The notes under the pieces: generated by a model
Databases searched by the model: none
Seen by the model: the letters and a program-made list of their open reading frames with translations, nothing else
What the model was told of the DNA's origin: nothing
Assembly (NCBI RefSeq): GCF_011801125.1
Contig: NZ_CP046171.1
Location: 3,596,001-3,660,000, forward strand
Direction of reading: 5' to 3'
DNA length: 64,000 nt
Source: Nocardia brasiliensis
GTDB taxonomy: Bacteria > Actinomycetota > Actinomycetes > Mycobacteriales > Mycobacteriaceae
In this document: one piece after another, positions 10,124-19,483 of the stretch
Layout: each line of letters starts with the position of its first letter
How positions within the stretch are numbered: position 1 is the stretch's first letter
Translations under genes and position numbers: made by a program

Positions 10124-10990
10124 CTATGTCGTTCGGGCGATGATGATCGGGATGTGGACGGCGTGCAGCACGGCTTGGCTGACCGAGCCGAGGGTCATGC
10201 CGGCGAACCCGCCGCGGCCGTGGCTGCCGAGGACGATCAGTTGCGCGCGGGTCGATTCGGCCAGCAGGCGATGTGCGGGGCGTTCCTCGACGACGACCCG
10301 GCGGACCCGCACATCCGGATACCGTTCGGCGAATCCGGCGAGGGACTCGGCGAGCAGTTGCTCGTCCTCCTGCTGCATTTCGGCGCGCGAGTTGTAGCGG
10401 AAGAATTCGGACCAGGTATGCACCGCGACGAGTTCGACGCCGAGCTCGGCGGCCTCCTGGAAGGCGATCTCGATCGCGCGCATGCTGCTCGCCGAGCCGT
10501 CGACGCCCACAACCACCGGCTGCTCGCTCCGGCCCGGTGTGTAGGACTCGGGGATGACGGCGACGGGGCAGTGCGCGTGCCTGGCGATCGAGGTGCTCAC
10601 CGACCCGAGCAGCCCGCGCCCGAGGGCACCCATGCCGTTGGTGCCGACGACCACCATCCCGGCCTGCGTGGAACGGGCGATCAGGGCGGGGATCGGTGGA
10701 CCGTCCACGACTCGCGCGGAGATCTCCGTCGTCCGGTCACCCGCCAGCACCTCGGCCGCGAGTTTTGCTGCCTCGGTCAGGATTTGGCTGCCTTCGCGAC
10801 GATATCGCTCGGCGTCGCAGGGCAGGTACTCGACGGTGGGCGGGTAATCGACCGGCACGCCGGTGCAGTTGATCAGCTCCAGCGGAGCACGTCGCCGGGC
10901 CGCCGCGGCGGCGGCCCACTGGACCGCCGCCATCGATGGTGCGGAGCCGTCGACCCCGACCATGATCGGTGTGTGCTGCTCGATGGACAT
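10124..10990 (-). CDS. Tandem universal stress protein (UspA)
   Basis: 288 residues, two UspA domains. The nucleotide motifs are GTNGMGALGRGLLGSVS in the first half and GSHGRGGFAGMTLGSVS in the second, both intact. It is close in sequence to the Usp at 8216-9097, pointing to duplication within the operon. GAGGAAG five bases before ATG 10990 is a strong ribosome site. Likely ATP-binding cytoplasmic stress protein. Confidence 0.93.
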   Translation of the reverse strand: MSIEQHTPIMVGVDGSAPSMAAVQWAAAAAARRRAPLELINCTGVPVDYPPTVEYLPCDAERYRREGSQILTEAAKLAAEVLAGDRTTEISARVVDGPPIPALIARSTQAGMVVVGTNGMGALGRGLLGSVSTSIARHAHCPVAVIPESYTPGRSEQPVVVGVDGSASSMRAIEIAFQEAAELGVELVAVHTWSEFFRYNSRAEMQQEDEQLLAESLAGFAERYPDVRVRRVVVEERPAHRLLAESTRAQLIVLGSHGRGGFAGMTLGSVSQAVLHAVHIPIIIARTT

Positions 10991-11033
10991 GGTGACTTCC
11001 TCGGTGTCTCGCGAAATGTATTGTTGAACAGTC

Positions 11034-11945
11034 CTATTCGGCGTGCACGACCATGACCGGGCAGGCGGCGTGCTGTACCAGCCAGTTGCTGGTCGAGCCG
11101 AGCAGCAGCCCGCGGAACCCGCCGCGTCCGCGGCTGCCGACCACGATCAGCTGGGCGGACTCGGACCACTCGCCGAGATGCTTGCGCGGTCCGAACGGAT
11201 ACACCTTTCGCGTGACGGTGACGTCGGGATACTTCTCCTGCCACCCACTGAGGCGTTCGGCGAGCAGCGCCTGTTCGGCGGCATCGAGTTCGGCGATCGC
11301 AATGTCGAGGTAGGAGGTGCCGGCGAACTCGCCGGCGGACAGGTCACTCCAGGCGTGCACCGCGACGAGCTCGGCGTCGCGCAGCGACGCCTCGGCGAAG
11401 GCCGCGGCGATCGCCGCCTCCCCGACAACGCTGCCGTCGACGCCGACGACGACCGGACCGGTCCGGCGTGCCGTCGGCTCGCTGCCGCGCACCACGACGA
11501 CCGACCCCTTCGCGTGCGCGGTCACCGCGAGCAGCGTCGAGCCGAGATGGGCCACCGTGCCGACACCGGGCGTCGCGCCCAGCACGACCATATGCGCCGT
11601 CTGCGAAAGGGCGATCAGGAGCTTGGCGGGATTCGCATCGGAGAGTTCGGTCTCGACGGCGAGATCGGGGTGCGTCGAGAGCGCGAGTCGGCCGGCGGCG
11701 GTGAGCACCTGCGCACCGCGGGCCCGCATTCGCTCGGTGACGGCCGGTGCCATGGCGGCGTAGGCGCCGAGGACCGATCCCACCGCGGTCAAGTCGATGC
11801 CGTGCTCGATCCGCAGTTTCCGCCCCCGCTGTGCGGCGGTGTCGGCCGCCCAGCGGACTGCCGTCTCCGCCGCGTGGGAGCCGTCGGTGCCGACGACCAC
11901 CGCCGCCGCGACCGACTCGTGCGGAATGTCGTTGTGAACAGTCAT
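11034..11945 (-). CDS. Tandem universal stress protein (UspA), divergent first domain
   Basis: 303 residues, two UspA domains. The C-terminal domain keeps the ATP loop GSRGRGGFRGLLLGSTS. In the N-terminal domain the loop reads GATPGVGTVAHLGSTLLA, so the G-x2-G spacing is altered and nucleotide binding there is doubtful. It is more distant from the other two Usps of the operon. The start at 11945 has GAGG four bases upstream and lies 10 bp after the stop of the 29-codon gene. Confidence 0.92.
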   Translation of the reverse strand: MTVHNDIPHESVAAAVVVGTDGSHAAETAVRWAADTAAQRGRKLRIEHGIDLTAVGSVLGAYAAMAPAVTERMRARGAQVLTAAGRLALSTHPDLAVETELSDANPAKLLIALSQTAHMVVLGATPGVGTVAHLGSTLLAVTAHAKGSVVVVRGSEPTARRTGPVVVGVDGSVVGEAAIAAAFAEASLRDAELVAVHAWSDLSAGEFAGTSYLDIAIAELDAAEQALLAERLSGWQEKYPDVTVTRKVYPFGPRKHLGEWSESAQLIVVGSRGRGGFRGLLLGSTSNWLVQHAACPVMVVHAE

Positions 11946-11955
11946 CGCGCCTCGC

Positions 11956-12045
11956 CTAACGCTTCCGGGTGGACTGATAGGTCGACACGATGACCATCAC
12001 CGCGAAGACAATGGCGATGACGACGGCTGCCGTTGGCCAGTCCAT
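11956..12045 (-). CDS. 29-residue single-pass membrane peptide heading the Usp operon
   Basis: ATG 12045 is preceded by GAGGAG with a five-base spacer, an almost ideal ribosome site. The ORF ends at 11956, ten bases before the usp gene. The peptide begins MDWPTAAVVIAIVFAVMVIV and ends in a polar, basic tail (QSTRKR), giving one transmembrane helix with a positive cytoplasmic end. Size and shape recall small helper subunits such as KdpF, but there is no transporter next to it. Likely a real small gene, cotranscribed with the stress operon; function unknown. Confidence 0.75.
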   Translation of the reverse strand: MDWPTAAVVIAIVFAVMVIVSTYQSTRKR

Positions 12046-12128
12046 GGGGGCTCCTCGATGGTTCGAATCACGTTCCTTTCACTGTCGCCGCGCGCCCGAC
12101 CGACCTGTAGAGCACTCCGGCTCCGAAT

Positions 12129-12146
12129 AGAGGTCCTTCGGTCACT
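12129..12146. promoter_or_regulatory. Candidate DevR-like box of the Usp operon
   Basis: AGAGGTCCTTCGGTCACT has the imperfect palindrome GGTCCTTCGGTC. It lies 84 bp upstream of the 29-codon gene's start and within the 261-bp gap shared with the rightward small ORF at 12307. It resembles the sites near 3.1 kb and 6.13 kb. Regulation by DevR is inferred. Confidence 0.4.
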
Positions 12147-12306
12147 CCCCGCGCTGCCGCAGCCCTGCGGCTCTCCTGCGCTGGCTGCTGAACTCCAGGT
12201 CAGCGGCGGTGGGGTGGCGGGATGGTGATTCGTGCCCCGGGTGGTGGGGCGGTGATCCGATACCCTGGGCGCTGCACTGGAGATTGTCGGATGTGAGGAA
12301 AGTTCT

Positions 12307-12408
12307 ATGGGAAGCGTTGTTCTCGACGTAGTCGCGTTGCTCGCGAATCGTGCGGCGATGTTCTGGAACTGGATGGCCACCGGTTCGTCCGGGTTTCCGC
12401 CGCTCTGA
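12307..12408 (+). CDS. 33-residue hydrophobic small ORF
   Basis: The ORF begins MGSVVLDVVALLANRAAMFW and continues through an aromatic NWMATGSSG segment to a stop at 12408. AGGAAAG four bases before the ATG is a strong ribosome site. Nineteen bases after the stop a rho-independent terminator follows, so this looks like a compact single-gene unit. The peptide is amphipathic or membrane-active in character. It might be a small membrane peptide, or in the extreme a porin-like or toxin-like peptide; no homologue is recognised. Confidence 0.6.
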   Translation: MGSVVLDVVALLANRAAMFWNWMATGSSGFPPL

Positions 12409-12426
12409 TCGCGCGGCAGTCGCGAA

Positions 12427-12460
12427 CGCCCTGGTCGGTGGACCGGGGCGTTTGTGTTTT
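12427..12460 (+). terminator. Rho-independent terminator after the small ORF
   Basis: Stem CGCCCTGGTC / GACCGGGGCG (ten pairs, one G-T wobble) with loop GGTG, followed by TTTGTGTTTT. A textbook intrinsic terminator for rightward transcription, supporting a separate transcript for 12307-12408. Confidence 0.8.
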
Positions 12461-12537
12461 CCGGGGTTTGCGCGGGCGCGCCGCGGGGTTGGGGGATTCG
12501 GCTGTCCGTGGTCGCCGTCGCCCGTATCTTGATCATC

Positions 12538-12939
12538 GTGAACACCGCCGCAGCCGCGCGCCGTACGCCGGGATGGTTCGTAGTTTGGATGGGGTTGTTG
12601 ACCGCCGTGATCGTGCTGTGCTGCCTGGCCCTGTTCTGGCAGTTGGCCGCCGTCCCCGAGGACACCGGCTGGAAGCTGTCCCGCGGCATCCTGCAGGAGC
12701 AGGCCGTCGACTGCGCCAATCCCGGTCAGCGCACCCGTCTCGGCGTCTACACGATCACCTTCGTCACCCGCCGCGACGGCGGCTGCCTGTTCTATACCCA
12801 AGGGGGCGAATCGAATTCGAAGCGCGGCTTCGCCTACTTCCCGGACGGCGCGCCGCCGCATCTCGGCGCGCCGCAATCCCCGGGTATCGGTTACGAACCG
12901 TTCGCAGGTCGCTGGTACCGGTTTACCGAAGAGTCCTGA
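12538..12939 (+). CDS. Single-pass membrane protein, unknown function
   Basis: 133 residues from GTG 12538. A basic start (NTAAAARRTPG) is followed by one hydrophobic helix (about residues 12-35) and an extracytoplasmic domain of about 95 residues with two cysteines (in VDCANPG and GGCLFYTQGG) that may pair. It ends YRFTEES. The frame is open to 12454, inside the T-tract of the terminator, so the later GTG is preferred. No family is recognised. Confidence 0.65.
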   Translation: MNTAAAARRTPGWFVVWMGLLTAVIVLCCLALFWQLAAVPEDTGWKLSRGILQEQAVDCANPGQRTRLGVYTITFVTRRDGGCLFYTQGGESNSKRGFAYFPDGAPPHLGAPQSPGIGYEPFAGRWYRFTEES

Positions 12940-13081
12940 GCCGCAACGCGATCGAGTCGTGCCGTTCGGTACGCACTACCGGCTGACGGGTTCGCCGCCA
13001 GCCATGCGGGCGTGCGGGACTCGTCGGTGAAGGCGGCCCGCTGGTACGGACTCTCGGCGCTGCCTCGGTGCGCCCGGCGGG

Positions 13082-14167
13082 TCACCACACGACGACCGAG
13101 CGCAGGACATCACCGCGGTGCATGGCGTCGAAGGACTTCTCGACCTCCTCCAGTGAGATCCGTTCGGTGACAAAACGTTCCAACGGCAGTCGGCCCTGCC
13201 GGTGCAGGTCGACGAGCAGCGGGAAGTCCCGCTCGGGCAGGCAGTCGCCGTACCACGAGGACTTCAACGCGCCGCCCCGGGAGAACAGGTCGATCAGCGG
13301 GAGATCCAGGGTCATGTCCGGGGTCGGGACGCCAACGAGCACCACGGTGCCCGCGAGATCACGGCCGTAGAACGCCTGCTTCCAGGTCTCGGGTCGCCCG
13401 ACCGCATCGATCACGACGTCGGCGCCGAAGCCGTCGGTGATCTCCCGGATCCGCTCGACCACGTCCTCGGTGCCGGCGTCGATGCGGTGGGTCGCGCCGA
13501 ATTCCTTTGCCCAGTCCAGCTTTCGGGTGTCGCGGTCGATCGCGATGATGGACCTGGCGCCGGCCAGGTGCGCACCCGCGATGGCCGCGTCACCGACACC
13601 GCCGCAGCCGATCACCGCGACGGTGTCCCCGCGCGAGACATTGCCGGTGTTCATCGCCGCGCCGATGCCCGCCATGACACCGCAGCCGAGCAGTCCGGCG
13701 ACGGCGGGGTCGGTGCCGGGATCGACCTTCGTGCACTGGCGTTCGTGCACGAGTGTCTTGTCCGCGAACGCGCCGATGCCGAGGGCGGGGGAGAGCTCGG
13801 CGCCGTCGGCGAGGGTCATCTTCCGGCTCGCGTTGCCGCTGGCGAAGCAGTACCACGGGCGACCGCGGCGACAGGCCCGGCATTCACCGCAGACGGCACG
13901 CCAGTTCAGCACGACGAAATCGCCCGGCGCCACATGGGTTACCGCGTCGCCGACGGTTTCCACCAGGCCCGCCGCCTCGTGCCCGAGCAGGAAGGGGAAC
14001 TCGTCGTTGATGCCGCCCTCGCGGTAGTGCAGATCGGTGTGGCAGACCCCGCACGCTTGCACGCGCACCACGACATCGTGCTCGCCGGGATCGGGAAGCA
14101 CCACGTCCGCGAGTTCGACGGGGGCTGCTTTGCTGCGTGCGATGACGCCGCGCACGGTTTCGGGCAC
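13082..14167 (-). CDS. mscR: S-(hydroxymethyl)mycothiol dehydrogenase (mycothiol-dependent formaldehyde dehydrogenase)
   Basis: 361-residue zinc alcohol dehydrogenase of the mycothiol-linked class. The catalytic zinc site [13 protein letters not shown] is near residue 38. A structural zinc cluster follows ([15 protein letters not shown]), and the NAD fold has [17 protein letters not shown]. It oxidises S-hydroxymethyl-mycothiol, the adduct of formaldehyde and mycothiol, which fits a cluster whose demethylases release formaldehyde. GTG 14167 is preceded by AGGAGG. It is the last gene of the leftward operon that starts at 15686. Confidence 0.9.
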   Translation of the reverse strand: MPETVRGVIARSKAAPVELADVVLPDPGEHDVVVRVQACGVCHTDLHYREGGINDEFPFLLGHEAAGLVETVGDAVTHVAPGDFVVLNWRAVCGECRACRRGRPWYCFASGNASRKMTLADGAELSPALGIGAFADKTLVHERQCTKVDPGTDPAVAGLLGCGVMAGIGAAMNTGNVSRGDTVAVIGCGGVGDAAIAGAHLAGARSIIAIDRDTRKLDWAKEFGATHRIDAGTEDVVERIREITDGFGADVVIDAVGRPETWKQAFYGRDLAGTVVLVGVPTPDMTLDLPLIDLFSRGGALKSSWYGDCLPERDFPLLVDLHRQGRLPLERFVTERISLEEVEKSFDAMHRGDVLRSVVVW

Positions 14168-14175
14168 GAATCCTC

Positions 14176-15339
14176 CTACGGAGTGGCGATGGCCGCTGGC
14201 CGCCGCTCGATCTGTTTGCGGTAGCGGGTGAACAGGCGTGCGTTGTCGATCGCGAATACGGCGACCGGAGCGCCGTCGCGTTCGTACAGTGCGGTGCACG
14301 AGGGGGCCGACGGGTCGCCGTCGACGAAACGAACGGTGTCGCCTGCGCGGTGCTCGCCGGCGAACTGGATCGTGCGGCCGTACTGCTTCGACCAGAAGTA
14401 CGCGGTCGGCGCGGGCTCGGCCGGTGCGCCGAGCATGGCCGCCGCGGCGATGCGCGCCTGGGCGGTCGCGTTCGACCAGTGCTCGCTGCGGTGGTGCGCC
14501 CCGCGCGCGTCGTGGTAGGCGCGGGCGCAGTCGCCGATGGCGTAGATATCGGAAATCGAGGTGCGGCACCGGGAATCGGTTAGAAAGCCGTTGTCGACGC
14601 GCAGCCCGGACTGCCGGGCCCATTCGGTATTGGGTGTCGCGCCGATGCCGATGACCACCGTGTCGGCGGGCAGCACGGTGCCGTCGGTGAGTCGAACGGC
14701 CTCGACCCGGTCCACGCCGTGGAATTCCGCGACCGCGACGCCCGTGCGCAGCTGTACTCCGTTGGCCCCGTGCAGGTCCGCGCACAGCGCGCCGAGCAGG
14801 GGGCCGAACACGCCGCCGAGCGGCGTGGCCGCCGATTCCACCACATTCACCCGCACGCCGAGAGATGCTGCGGTCGAAGCAATTTCGGAGCCGATCAGAC
14901 CCGCGCCGACGATGACCACGGCGCCCGCGCTACGCAACGAGGCCCGGATCGCGCGTGCGTCGTCGACGGTGCGCAGCGTGTGGATGCCGTCGAGCGGGGG
15001 TGTGTCGGGGAGCGTGCGCGCGCGGGCGCCGGTGGCGAGCACGAGCGATCGTCCGGCGACTACCGTCCCGTCATCCAGCATGACGCCGGGACCGCTTGCG
15101 GTGGTGACGATTTCGGACGCGCGGCGGCCGAGCAGCCAGTCGGTTCCTGGATCGTCGCCGATCTCGCCGAGGGTGAGGTCGACGTCGTCGTGCAGGAATT
15201 CCTTGGACAGCGGCGGCCGGTCGTAGGGTAGGTGCGCTTCGTCGCCGATCACGGTGATCCGCTCGCCGTAGTCGCGCGCGCGTAGTTCGCGGACCAGCGA
15301 GAATCCGGCCAGGGACGCGCCGACGACCACGACGCTCAT
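14176..15339 (-). CDS. FAD/NAD ferredoxin reductase of a Rieske oxygenase system
   Basis: 387 residues, ferredoxin-reductase family. N-terminal FAD motif [17 protein letters not shown], the [12 protein letters not shown] segment typical of this family, a second dinucleotide motif [21 protein letters not shown] near residue 140, and the FAD-binding [10 protein letters not shown] near 265. It should pass electrons from NAD(P)H to the ferredoxin encoded immediately upstream, whose stop overlaps this start as ATGA. Likely partner: the Rieske oxygenase at 19480. Confidence 0.92.
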   Translation of the reverse strand: MSVVVVGASLAGFSLVRELRARDYGERITVIGDEAHLPYDRPPLSKEFLHDDVDLTLGEIGDDPGTDWLLGRRASEIVTTASGPGVMLDDGTVVAGRSLVLATGARARTLPDTPPLDGIHTLRTVDDARAIRASLRSAGAVVIVGAGLIGSEIASTAASLGVRVNVVESAATPLGGVFGPLLGALCADLHGANGVQLRTGVAVAEFHGVDRVEAVRLTDGTVLPADTVVIGIGATPNTEWARQSGLRVDNGFLTDSRCRTSISDIYAIGDCARAYHDARGAHHRSEHWSNATAQARIAAAAMLGAPAEPAPTAYFWSKQYGRTIQFAGEHRAGDTVRFVDGDPSAPSCTALYERDGAPVAVFAIDNARLFTRYRKQIERRPAAIATP

Positions 15340-15686
15340 GTCGGCTCGATCGTGACCACGACGGCACCGTCGAGCACCCGCACGGGATAGGCGCGCACCC
15401 CGAGTTTGGCGGGTGGGCCGCAGACCTGTCCGGTACGCAGGTCGAAACAGGACTCATGCAGCGGACATTCGACCGTGCAATTCTCCACCCAGCCGTCGGC
15501 CAGTGACGCATCCTGGTGGGTGCAGGTGTCATCGATCGCGAAAAGTCCGTCCGCAGTGTGGAATACAGCGATCGGTGGGCGGTCGTCCGGCCGCGCGACG
15601 GCGGCCTCGCCGACCGGCAGGTCGGTCAGGTAGGCGACGAACAGCTCGGTCCCGGAGGTAGCGGTGTGTTTCGCAAGGGATTCCAT
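15336..15686 (-). CDS. Rieske-type ferredoxin
   Basis: 116 residues with the two Rieske ligand motifs CTHQDASLADG and CPLHESCFDLRTG, which bind one [2Fe-2S] cluster through two Cys and two His. It is the electron-transfer component between the reductase and a terminal oxygenase. It is the first gene of the leftward operon, diverging from dimethylglycine oxidase. A GTTGC-N7-GCAAC palindrome begins 14 bp upstream of its start. Confidence 0.93.
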   Translation of the reverse strand: MESLAKHTATSGTELFVAYLTDLPVGEAAVARPDDRPPIAVFHTADGLFAIDDTCTHQDASLADGWVENCTVECPLHESCFDLRTGQVCGPPAKLGVRAYPVRVLDGAVVVTIEPT

Positions 15687-15699
15687 AAACCCTCCATGA

Positions 15700-15735
15700 G
15701 TTGCTTAAAGCGCAACATATATCGCGATACGCAAC
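15700..15735. promoter_or_regulatory. GTTGC-N7-GCAAC operator (left side of divergent promoter)
   Basis: 15700-15716 is a perfect 5-7-5 palindrome, GTTGC-TTAAAGC-GCAAC. 15719-15735 looks like a second, one-armed copy ending in GCAAC. It sits immediately upstream of the Rieske ferredoxin gene. The same motif recurs at 15851 and 27992. The IclR regulator at 27126 is the natural candidate binder. Confidence 0.7.
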
Positions 15736-15832
15736 AGTGTGCATCGGTGTCGGGTGGGCGTCAACCCCGGAAGCGCCCGGTGAACGGCCGGTTTCCAACG
15801 GTTGACAGCACGCGGCCCGGGGCGGACTATTT

Positions 15833-15867
15833 GTTGCGTAATACGAATTCGTTGCGCTACTAGCAAC
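15833..15867. promoter_or_regulatory. GTTGC-N7-GCAAC operator (right side of divergent promoter)
   Basis: 15851-15867 is GTTGC-GCTACTA-GCAAC. Eighteen bases to the left another half-site GTTGC (15833-15837) is followed by a decayed arm. The perfect copy ends four bases before the GGAGG of the dimethylglycine oxidase gene, so a bound repressor would block transcription start or elongation. Confidence 0.7.
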
Positions 15868-15881
15868 AACGGAGGCACCCT

Positions 15882-18329
15882 TTGGCTCACCGGAAAGTTG
15901 TCGTCATCGGAGCCGGGATCGTCGGGGCATCGCTGGCCGAGGAAATGACCGCACGGGGTTGGGCCGATATCACCGTGCTCGACCGCGGACCACTGTTCGC
16001 CACCGGCGGATCAACCTCGCACGCACCAGGTTTGGTGTTTCAGACCAATCCGTCGAAAACGATGACCGCGTTCGCCCGCTACACCACCGAAAAATTTCTC
16101 GGGCTCGCTCACCCGGACGGCCCTGCCTTCGATCCGGTCGGTGGCCTCGAGGTTGCCACGACACCGCAACGCTGGCGGGACCTGCACCGCAAAGCGGGCT
16201 GGGCACGGTCGTGGGGCGTCGATGGCAGGCTGCTGAGCGCCGAAGAATGCGTGCGGTTGCACCCCCTGCTCGACAGAAATCGGGTACTCGGCGGATTCCA
16301 CACTCCAACAGACGGTTTGGCGAGCGCGGTGCGCGCGGTAGCGGCACAGGCGAAGGCGGCGACGGCCCGTGGCGCGCGTTTTGTGCCGAATCAAGAGGTA
16401 CTCGATATCGCCGAACGGAATGGCCGGGTGGTCGGTGTCGTTACGGCCGAGGGGACCGTCCCCGCGGATATCGTCGTGTGCGCGGCCGGTTTCTGGGGCG
16501 CGCGGTTGGCGAAGCGGGTCGGCCTGGTGCTGCCGCTGGTGCCGATGGCGCACCAGTACGCCAAGACCGGTCGGCTGGCGGCGCTGGCCGACCGCGCCGG
16601 TGCCCCGGGTGGCATGCCGATCCTGCGGCATCAGGATCAGGACCTCTACTTTCGCGAGCACGGTGACCGGCTCGGCATCGGCTATTACGGCCACATGCCG
16701 ATGCCGGTGGACATGTCCACCCTGGATGCCGCGACGGCAGGCGAAGCCATGCCCTCGATGCTGCCGTTCACTGACCCGGATTTCGCGCCCGGGTGGCAGG
16801 CGTCGCGGGAATTGCTGCCCGCACTTGCCGATTCGAAGCCCGAGGAGGGCTTCAACGGCATCTTCTCGTTCACCCCGGACGGCTTCTCGATCATGGGGGA
16901 GCATCGTGATCTCGCGGGCTTCTGGGTCGCCGAGGCCGTGTGGGTGACGCATTCGGCGGGCGTGGCGAAAGCGACCGCGCAGTGGATCATCGAGGGCGCG
17001 CCGGGCATCGATGTCCACGAGTGCGATCTCTACCGATTCGAGGACGTCGCGCGCAGCGACGAATTCATCATGGAGACGAGCTCGCAGGCCTTCGTCGAGG
17101 TCTACGACATCATTCACCCGCACCAATTCCGGTCGAAGCTGCGTGGCCTGCGCACCAGTCCGTTCTACGCTCGTCAGCAGGAGTTGGGCGCGTTCTTCTT
17201 CGAGGGCGGCAGCTGGGAACGACCCGCCTGGTTCAAGGCCAATGCCGGTTTGGTGCAACGGCTTCGGGACGAGGGAGTGTCGTTCCCGGAGCGTGACGGG
17301 TGGTCGAGCCGGTTCTGGTCGCCGATCTCGATCGCCGAGGCCCGCTGGACCAGGGAGCATGTCGCCTTGTTCGACATGACACCGCTGACCCGATACGAGC
17401 TGGCGGGTCCCGGTGCGCTCGCGCTGCTGCAACGGCTCACCACCAACAATGTGGACAAGTCCGTGGGGTCGGTCACCTACACGCTGCTGCTCGACGAAAC
17501 CGGCGGCATCCGTAGCGATCTCACCGTGGCCAGGCTCGGCCCGCAGCAGTTCCAGGTGGGTGCGAACGGTCCGATGGACTTCGACTGGTTCACCCGCCAC
17601 CTACCCGCCGATGGCGCGACCCAGCTGCGCGATATCACCGGCGGCACCTGCTGTATCGGCGTCTGGGGACCACGCGCGCGAGATCTGGTGCAGCCCTTGT
17701 GCTCCGGGGACCTGTCGCACGATGGTTTCAAGTACTTCCGTGCGCTGCGAACGTATATCGGCGCGATCCCGGTCACCATGCTGCGGGTGTCCTACGTCGG
17801 CGAGCTCGGCTGGGAGATCTATGCCTCCGCCGAATACGGCGTCGCGCTGTGGGATCTGCTGTGGGCGGCGGGTGACGCGCACCAGGCGATCGCGGCGGGC
17901 CGGATCGCGTTCAACAGCCTGCGCATCGAGAAGGGCTACCGCAGCTGGGGTACCGACATGACCGCGGAGCACCGGCCCGCCGCGGCCGGTCTCGATTTCG
18001 CGGTGCGGATGAACAAGGGCGACTTCGTCGGCCGGGCCGCGCTGGCGCAGTCGCCCACGCCGGCGCAGGTGCTGCGCAGCGTCGTCTTCGAGTGCCCGGA
18101 CGCGATCGTGCTCGGCAAGGAACCGGTGTACGTCGCGGCTGAATGCGTGGGATATGTGACGAGCGCGGGCTATTCGGCGACCGTTGAACGCGCCATCGCC
18201 TATGCGTGGCTGCCCTCTGGAGTCGGCGTTGGCGACCGGGTCGAGGTCGAGTATCTCGGCACCCGTCTGGCCGCCACGGTGCACGCCGAGCCGGTGGTGG
18301 ACCCCGAGATGTCCCGGATCAGGAGGTAG
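15882..18329 (+). CDS. Dimethylglycine oxidase/dehydrogenase-type flavoenzyme with GcvT domain
   Basis: 815 residues, close to the 830 of Arthrobacter dimethylglycine oxidase. The N-terminal half is a DAO-type FAD domain ([27 protein letters not shown], where this family attaches FAD to His). The C-terminal half is an aminomethyltransferase-like (GcvT) domain, with the typical [27 protein letters not shown] and [11 protein letters not shown] segments, that hands the methyl group to tetrahydrofolate. Expected reaction: N,N-dimethylglycine to sarcosine; sarcosine could be an alternative substrate. TTG 15882 is chosen because GGAGG lies six bases upstream. Confidence 0.9.
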   Translation: MAHRKVVVIGAGIVGASLAEEMTARGWADITVLDRGPLFATGGSTSHAPGLVFQTNPSKTMTAFARYTTEKFLGLAHPDGPAFDPVGGLEVATTPQRWRDLHRKAGWARSWGVDGRLLSAEECVRLHPLLDRNRVLGGFHTPTDGLASAVRAVAAQAKAATARGARFVPNQEVLDIAERNGRVVGVVTAEGTVPADIVVCAAGFWGARLAKRVGLVLPLVPMAHQYAKTGRLAALADRAGAPGGMPILRHQDQDLYFREHGDRLGIGYYGHMPMPVDMSTLDAATAGEAMPSMLPFTDPDFAPGWQASRELLPALADSKPEEGFNGIFSFTPDGFSIMGEHRDLAGFWVAEAVWVTHSAGVAKATAQWIIEGAPGIDVHECDLYRFEDVARSDEFIMETSSQAFVEVYDIIHPHQFRSKLRGLRTSPFYARQQELGAFFFEGGSWERPAWFKANAGLVQRLRDEGVSFPERDGWSSRFWSPISIAEARWTREHVALFDMTPLTRYELAGPGALALLQRLTTNNVDKSVGSVTYTLLLDETGGIRSDLTVARLGPQQFQVGANGPMDFDWFTRHLPADGATQLRDITGGTCCIGVWGPRARDLVQPLCSGDLSHDGFKYFRALRTYIGAIPVTMLRVSYVGELGWEIYASAEYGVALWDLLWAAGDAHQAIAAGRIAFNSLRIEKGYRSWGTDMTAEHRPAAAGLDFAVRMNKGDFVGRAALAQSPTPAQVLRSVVFECPDAIVLGKEPVYVAAECVGYVTSAGYSATVERAIAYAWLPSGVGVGDRVEVEYLGTRLAATVHAEPVVDPEMSRIRR

Positions 18330-18334
18330 GCGCG

Positions 18335-19483
18335 ATGGCAACTGCGACAGCGGGTTACGACGTCATCGTGATCGGTGTGGGCGGCATGGGCAGTGCCGCC
18401 GCGTACCATCTCGCGGCCAGGGGGCAGCGGGTGCTCGGATTGGAGAAGTTCGGTCCCGCGCACGATCGCGGTTCCAGCCACGGCGGATCGCGCATCATCC
18501 GGCAGTCCTATTTCGAAGATCCGGCGTACGTGCCGCTGCTGCTGCGTTCCTACGAGCTCTGGGCGAAGCTGGCGGCGGACGCGGACCGGGAGGTCTTCCG
18601 GCTCACCGGCGGTCTGTATCTGGGCCCGCCGGAGAGCCTGACGGTGGCGGGCAGCCTGCGCGCGAGCCGCGAATGGTCACTGCCGCACGAGGTCTGGGAC
18701 GCGGCGCAGATCCGCCGCCGATTCCCGAATTTCACACCCGCCGCCGGCGACATCGCGGTGTACGAGGCCAACGGCGGGTTCGCCCGGCCGGAGGCGACAG
18801 TGCGGGCACACATAGATCTCGCCTTGCGGGCAGGCGCCACACTGTCGTTCGGCGAGGAGGTGCTCGACTGGGCCGAAACCGCTTCCGGTGTCACGGTGAC
18901 CACGGCCCGCGCCACCTATCACGCCGAGCAACTCGTCGTCTGCCCCGGCGCGTGGGCTCCACGGCTGCTGGCGGACTTCGGCATTCCGATCACCATCGAA
19001 CGACAGGTGCTGTACTGGTTCGAGCCGAGCGGCGGCACCGCGGCGTTCGAGGGCGAACCGATCTATATCGCCGAGGACGCCTCCGGTACGCAGATCTACG
19101 GCTTCCCGGCGATCGACGGTCCGGCAGGCGGGGTCAAGACGGCCTTCTTCCGTAAGGGCATCGTCTGCACCCCCGACACCATCGACCGCACGGTGCACCC
19201 GCACGAGATCGACGAGATGCGCACGGGGGTCAGCGGGCTGCTGCCCGCGCTGACCGGCCCGTGCGTGCACACCGCGACCTGCATGTACTCCAACACTCCC
19301 GACGAGCACTTCGTCATCGCCCGGCATCCGAGTGGCACCCGGGTCACCATCGCCTGCGGTTTCTCCGGTCACGGCTTCAAATTCGTTCCCGTGGTGGGGG
19401 AGGTGCTGGCCGACCTGGTGATCGACGGGTCCACCGCGCACCCCATCGCCCTCTTCGATCCGCAAAGGCTGGTGACCACATGA
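18335..19483 (+). CDS. Monomeric sarcosine oxidase-like flavoenzyme
   Basis: 382 residues, the size of monomeric sarcosine oxidase. FAD motif [18 protein letters not shown], the family signature [18 protein letters not shown], and a Cys in [14 protein letters not shown] at the place where this family links FAD covalently. Expected reaction: sarcosine plus O2 to glycine, formaldehyde and H2O2; N-methyl-amino-acid oxidation is the alternative. AGGAGG overlaps the stop of the preceding gene, and the stop overlaps the next start as ATGA. Confidence 0.9.
   Translation: MATATAGYDVIVIGVGGMGSAAAYHLAARGQRVLGLEKFGPAHDRGSSHGGSRIIRQSYFEDPAYVPLLLRSYELWAKLAADADREVFRLTGGLYLGPPESLTVAGSLRASREWSLPHEVWDAAQIRRRFPNFTPAAGDIAVYEANGGFARPEATVRAHIDLALRAGATLSFGEEVLDWAETASGVTVTTARATYHAEQLVVCPGAWAPRLLADFGIPITIERQVLYWFEPSGGTAAFEGEPIYIAEDASGTQIYGFPAIDGPAGGVKTAFFRKGIVCTPDTIDRTVHPHEIDEMRTGVSGLLPALTGPCVHTATCMYSNTPDEHFVIARHPSGTRVTIACGFSGHGFKFVPVVGEVLADLVIDGSTAHPIALFDPQRLVTT

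Noticed and set aside
12142..12876. Minus-strand frame opposite the single-pass membrane protein at 12538
   Set aside because: Composition is shadow-like and it crosses the terminator hairpin and the 33-codon ORF; no domain.
16011..17600. Long minus-strand frame opposite the dimethylglycine oxidase gene
   Set aside because: Shadow of a strongly supported gene; no motif or ribosome site.
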